Notes under the pieces: model-generated
Told to the model about the DNA's origin: nothing
Seen by the model: only the letters and a program-made list of their open reading frames with translations
Database searches by the model: none
Shown: piece after piece, positions 5,068-7,974 of the stretch
Numbering within the stretch: the first letter of the stretch is position 1
Layout of the letters: every line of letters starts with the position of its first letter
NCBI GenBank assembly: GCA_035540915.1
Contig: DATLFQ010000154.1
Coordinates: forward strand, 1 to 7,974
Length of the DNA stretch: 7,974 nucleotides
Direction of reading: 5' to 3'
Origin: DATLFQ01 sp035540915
GTDB taxonomy: Bacteria; Actinomycetota; Acidimicrobiia; Acidimicrobiales; GCA-2861595
Program-made: the position numbers and the translations under genes

Positions 5068-5864
5068 GCCGGCCCTTCGCAGTCGGCGACAGCGCGCTGG
5101 TGCTCGATCGCAAGGGACGGCGCTACCTCCTGACCCTGGCCGAGGACGGCACCTTTCACACCCACGCCGGCTTCGTCCCCCATGCCGCCTTCCTCGGCGA
5201 GGCAGAAGGCGTCGTGGCCCGCTCCACCGCCGGCGCCTGGTACCAGGCGGTGCGCCCCACGCTGTCGGACTTCGTCCTGAAGATGCCGCGCGGCGCCCAG
5301 GTCATCTATCCGAAGGACCTCGGCCAGATCCTGGTGCTGGCCGACGTGTTCCCCGGCGCCCGGGTCCTGGAGGCGGGCGTGGGGTCGGGGGCGCTGTCCC
5401 TGGCGCTGCTGCGGGCCGGCGCCCGGATCAGCGGTTACGAGGTCCGCCCGGACTTCGCCGCGGCCGCCGTGGCCAACGTGGGCCGGTTCCTGGGCCGTGA
5501 AGCGCTGGCGTCCTACGAGGTCCGCCAGCGCGACGTGTACGACGGCATCGAGGAACGTGGCCTGGACCGGGTGGTGCTGGACCTTCCCGAGCCGTGGCGG
5601 GTGGTGGTGCACGCCGCCGGGGCCCTGTCCCGCGGAGGCCTGTTCGTCGCCTACCTTCCGAGCATCGTCCAGGTCTCCCAGCTCCGGTCGGCGCTCGACG
5701 ACAGCCCCTTCGCCATGGCCGAGACGGTCGAGGTCCTGCTGCGCACCTGGCACGTCGAGGGGGCGGCCGTCCGGCCGGACCATCGCATGGTGGCGCACAC
5801 CGGTTTCCTCACGGCGGCCCGCCTGCTGGGGAGCGGGCCCGGCGTCGCCGACACCGGTCCGTGA
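5064..5864 (+). CDS. trmI: tRNA (adenine(58)-N1)-methyltransferase TrmI
   Basis: A 266-residue class I SAM-dependent methyltransferase that makes m1A58 in the T-loop of tRNAs, acting as a homotetramer in the bacterial/archaeal family. An N-terminal small beta domain (about 1-65, with FAVGDSALVLDRKGRRYLLTL and FHTHAGFVPHAAFLG) precedes the Rossmann domain. SAM motif I is VLEAGVGSGALSLAL (101-115), preceded by QVIYPKDLGQIL (79-90), the family's helix before motif I. The acidic YEVRPDF (125-131, E126) should bind the SAM ribose, RQRDVYDG (155-161, D157) the adenine, and VVLDLPEPW (170-178) is the family's catalytic/base-binding motif. Length is normal. In mycobacteria the orthologue is Rv2118c, close to the proteasome genes, which are not seen here. 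The GTG start overlaps the upstream stop by 4 bases and has GGAAGG four bases before it. Confidence 0.95.
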   Translation: MSRPFAVGDSALVLDRKGRRYLLTLAEDGTFHTHAGFVPHAAFLGEAEGVVARSTAGAWYQAVRPTLSDFVLKMPRGAQVIYPKDLGQILVLADVFPGARVLEAGVGSGALSLALLRAGARISGYEVRPDFAAAAVANVGRFLGREALASYEVRQRDVYDGIEERGLDRVVLDLPEPWRVVVHAAGALSRGGLFVAYLPSIVQVSQLRSALDDSPFAMAETVEVLLRTWHVEGAAVRPDHRMVAHTGFLTAARLLGSGPGVADTGP

Positions 5865-7033
5865 GCCTGCTCGACGGCATCATCCTGGTGGCCGTGGCCG
5901 CCGCGGCGGTCGCCGGCTACCGGCTGGGCTTCATCGCCCGCGTCGCCTCCTGGATCGGGCTGGCCGTCGGGCTGTACCTGGCCGTGCTGGTGCTGCCGCC
6001 CGCGCTGCGGACCTTCGACGGCCCCGACCCGGCCAGCAAGCTGCTGATCGCCTCGCTGATCCTGCTCACCGGTGCCTTCGCCGGCCAGGCGCTCGGGCTG
6101 GTGCTGGGCTCCTCGCTCCGGCGCTTCGTGCCGTTCGGCCCCCTGCGCATGGTCGACCGGGCCATCGGCGCCGTGGTGGGCGTCGTCGGTGTGGTCGTGA
6201 CGGTGTGGCTGCTCCTGCCGGCCATCGCCGAGGTCCCGGGGGCACCGGCGCGCGAGGCGCGCGACTCGGTGATCGCCCGTGCGATCGACCGCCGGCTGCC
6301 CCGCCCGCCAGACGCCATGCAGGCGCTCCGCAGCCTGGTGGGGGAGACCGACTTCCCACGAGTCTTCGACGTCCTGCGGCCGGCTCCGTCCATCGGCCCG
6401 CCGCCAGAGGCGAGCGGCCTCGAGCCGGCGGTCATCGAGCGGGTGTCGGTGTCGACGGTCAAGGTGGGGGGCGTGGCCTGCAGCCGCCAGCAGCAGGGCA
6501 GCGGCTTCGCGGTCGCCAGCGAGACCGTGGTGACCAACGCCCACGTCGTCGCCGGCCAGCAGCCGGGTCGCACGCAGGTCATGCGGCCCGACGGCCGTCG
6601 CCTCGACGCCACGGTGGTGGTGTTCGACCCCGGCCGTGACCTGGCCATCCTCCGGGTGCCCGGCCTCGGCCAGGCGCCGCTGCCCGTGGGGTCGGGCGAG
6701 GTCGGCGAGATGGGAGCCGTGTTCGGCCACCCCGGCGGCCAGGACCAGCTGCGGGTGGCCCCGGCCGCGATCCGTCGCCGGGTCGACGCCGTCGGGCGGG
6801 ACCTCTACGACGCGCAGCGGACCCGGCGCGACGTGTTCGTCCTGGCCTCGGACCTGCGACCCGGGGACTCGGGGGCGCCGCTGGTGAACACCGGCGGCAC
6901 GGTCGTCGGCGTGGCCTTCGCCATCGCCCCCGACCAGCGGGCCACGGCCTACGCGCTGACGTCCGACGAGCTGCGCGAGGTCCTGGCGGTGCCCCGGAGG
7001 GGCCGGGCCTCGACCGGCCCGTGCCTGCGGTAG
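5861..7033 (+). CDS. marP: MarP-like membrane serine protease (CvpA domain + trypsin-like protease)
   Basis: A 390-residue two-part protein. Residues 1-120 form a CvpA-type domain with four hydrophobic helices (about 5-18, 31-49, 60-83, 101-120); residues 190-390 are a chymotrypsin-fold protease facing the periplasm. The catalytic triad is H228 (TNAHVV), D260 (GRDLAILRV) and S337 (GDSGAPL, where the usual GDSGGP has Ala). Two cysteines flank the protease, C207 (GVACSRQ) and C388 (GPCLR, third from the C-terminus). Their placement matches the C214-C395 disulfide of Mycobacterium tuberculosis MarP (Rv3671c, 397 residues, triad H235/D264/S343, from memory), which controls activity under oxidative conditions. 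MarP is needed for acid and oxidative-stress survival and processes a peptidoglycan hydrolase. The GTG start is chosen because it overlaps the trmI stop by 4 bases; a longer frame upstream only shadows trmI. Confidence 0.93.
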   Translation: MSLLDGIILVAVAAAAVAGYRLGFIARVASWIGLAVGLYLAVLVLPPALRTFDGPDPASKLLIASLILLTGAFAGQALGLVLGSSLRRFVPFGPLRMVDRAIGAVVGVVGVVVTVWLLLPAIAEVPGAPAREARDSVIARAIDRRLPRPPDAMQALRSLVGETDFPRVFDVLRPAPSIGPPPEASGLEPAVIERVSVSTVKVGGVACSRQQQGSGFAVASETVVTNAHVVAGQQPGRTQVMRPDGRRLDATVVVFDPGRDLAILRVPGLGQAPLPVGSGEVGEMGAVFGHPGGQDQLRVAPAAIRRRVDAVGRDLYDAQRTRRDVFVLASDLRPGDSGAPLVNTGGTVVGVAFAIAPDQRATAYALTSDELREVLAVPRRGRASTGPCLR

Positions 7034-7767
7034 TGGCCGGGAGGGCGGCGCAGATCGGCCGCCGCCTGGCCGCCGCCGCGGCGGTCGCCGGGCTTGCCCT
7101 GGCGGCAGCAACCGGGCCGGCCGCCGGCGCAGACCTCGACCAGTTGCTGGTGCAGGACGTGGCCGGCTTCGAGGTGGACGCGCAGCGAAGCGGGCCGGTG
7201 GACACCGCCGACCTCCCGGCGTCGCTGTCCGAGGGCGGCGACGCCCGGGCGCTGGTGGAGTCGGCCCGCGGCGCCTCGGTTCGGTACTTCACCGCCGACC
7301 CGGCGGGCGGCCGGCCGGCCGGCACGGCGGTCGTGGTGCTGCTGTTCGAGCTGGGCCGGGCCGGCGACGCCGACCGCTTCAGCCGCGCCTACCTGGTCGG
7401 CGCCCGGGCCAACGCGGGCTTCGCGTCGTTCCCGGTCCCGGCGCTGGCCGGCGGCTCGGGCGCCCGCTTCGAGGACGGCGCCGGCAATGCCGTGGAGTCG
7501 GTCGTCGCCACGAGGCCGCCGTTCGCCTTCGTGGTGGCGGCGACGTCCGACGCCGCCGACGTCCGGCCCGTCGCCGTCCGGTTCGCCCGGGCGCAGGCCC
7601 AGCGGCTCGCCCGGGCCGCCGACGCGATCGATGCGGGGAGCGGCGGTGGCTCGGATCGGGGCCCGCTGGCCGCGCTGGCGGCGGCGGTCCTGCTGGCGGC
7701 GACCATCGCGGTGGCGGTGGTGGCGCTGCGTCGGCGGCGCGAAGCGCTCGCTGACCTCCGGCGCTAG
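7033..7767 (+). CDS. Secreted, C-terminally membrane-anchored protein of unknown function
   Basis: A 244-residue protein that I do not recognise. The N-terminus has a classic signal peptide (basic GRAAQIGRR, then LAAAAAVAGLALAAATG and a likely cut after PAAGA). The mature part (about 210 residues, no cysteine) alternates strands and helices: TAVVVLLFELGRAGDADRFSRAYLVG and PPFAFVVAATSDAADVRPVAVRFARAQAQRLARA suggest an alpha/beta sensor-like domain. After a Gly/Ser linker (GSGGGSD) there is a C-terminal transmembrane helix (PLAALAAAVLLAATIAVAVVAL) and a stop-transfer RRRR, so it should be type I with the domain outside. It starts at GTG 7033 in TAGTG, the same one-base coupling as at 4858; a GTG at 7021 in the same frame would overlap marP by 13 bases and is the alternative. 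Coupling to marP suggests a partner, regulator or substrate of that protease (inference). Confidence 0.82.
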   Translation: MAGRAAQIGRRLAAAAAVAGLALAAATGPAAGADLDQLLVQDVAGFEVDAQRSGPVDTADLPASLSEGGDARALVESARGASVRYFTADPAGGRPAGTAVVVLLFELGRAGDADRFSRAYLVGARANAGFASFPVPALAGGSGARFEDGAGNAVESVVATRPPFAFVVAATSDAADVRPVAVRFARAQAQRLARAADAIDAGSGGGSDRGPLAALAAAVLLAATIAVAVVALRRRREALADLRR

Positions 7768-7974
7768 CTGACCTCGATGAAGATGCACTCGCCGGGACAC
7801 TCCTCGGCGGACTCGATGGTGGCGTCCTCGAGCCCGGCGGGCACGACCGCCATGGCCTCGGAGCCGCCTGGGTTGAACACCTTCGCCCCCTCCTTGACGT
7901 AGGCCAGGCCGTCGTCGAGGAGGGTGAACACGGCAGGGGCGATCTCTTCGCACAGGCCGTCGCCGGTGCAGAGA
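7764..7974 (-). CDS. 3Fe-4S (single-cluster) ferredoxin, partial (C-terminal 69 residues)
   Basis: The frame enters from the right edge and ends at TAG 7764-7766, giving the last 69 residues; perhaps only the first 10 or so residues are missing. The visible start LCTGDGLCEEIAPAVFTLLDDG and the end EECPGECIFIEVS are typical of the small actinobacterial ferredoxins that pass electrons to cytochrome P450s and other oxygenases or act in redox stress. Cluster ligands in view are C2 and C8 (CTGDGLC) and C59 (ECPGEC), with C63 four residues on; a further ligand may lie in the missing N-terminus. Whether the cluster is 3Fe-4S or 4Fe-4S depends on that missing part. It is convergent with the plus-strand operon, sharing a CTAG at the stops. 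Its redox partner is not in the window, though the desaturase would need an electron donor. Confidence 0.9.
   Translation of the reverse strand, partial: LCTGDGLCEEIAPAVFTLLDDGLAYVKEGAKVFNPGGSEAMAVVPAGLEDATIESAEECPGECIFIEVS

Noticed and set aside
5594..5860. N-terminal extension of the MarP-like frame upstream of 5861
   Set aside because: It overlaps the end of trmI in another frame and is Arg/Pro-rich; the CvpA domain starts naturally at the GTG at 5861 (VSLLDGIILV).
5651..7111. A 486-codon minus-strand open frame opposite trmI and marP
   Set aside because: The plus strand carries the TrmI motifs and the full protease triad; the antisense frame is compositionally biased and motif-free.

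Overview
The window looks like chromosomal DNA from a very high-GC actinobacterium, most likely of the class Acidimicrobiia. This is inferred from composition, heavy GTG start use, leaderless promoters, a MarP-type membrane protease and an actinobacterial-type tRNA m1A58 methyltransferase. No mobile element, CRISPR array, tRNA or rRNA gene was seen. Coding density is very high: no gap without a gene exceeds about 70 bases, and no gene shows an obvious frameshift.

Left block (minus strand, 1-1432): a short acyl-CoA desaturase-type membrane enzyme is followed by a small DUF6941-like protein and then by the N-terminal part of a FIST-domain protein that runs off the left edge. Divergent from the desaturase is a TetR-family regulator (1500-2153). 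The 67-base gap between them holds a 26-base, almost perfect palindrome that is a strong candidate operator, flanked by two leaderless promoters. The simplest reading is a lipid-responsive TetR repressor that controls membrane fatty-acid desaturation and itself.

Right block (plus strand, 2184-7767): a DacB/PBP4-type D,D-peptidase and a stand-alone LON-domain protein overlap by 4 bases. After a 67-base gap there are three small, basic, membrane-associated proteins, a TrmI tRNA methyltransferase, a MarP-like CvpA/serine protease and a secreted single-pass membrane protein of unknown function. From 4293 to 7767 every junction overlaps (1 or 4 bases), so these six genes are probably one translationally coupled operon. 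The theme is the cell envelope (peptidoglycan trimming, small membrane proteins, periplasmic acid/oxidative-stress protease), with one tRNA modification enzyme in the middle.

Right edge (minus strand, 7764-7974): the C-terminal part of a small 3Fe-4S-type ferredoxin converges on the last plus-strand gene, their stop codons sharing a CTAG.

The most noteworthy items are the desaturase/TetR operator, a repeated leaderless promoter layout (TAnnnT placed 6-7 bases before the start codon at four genes), the cassette of three uncharacterised small membrane proteins, and the unknown secreted partner coupled to the MarP-like protease. I see no clear sign of a wholly new defence or mobile system here.
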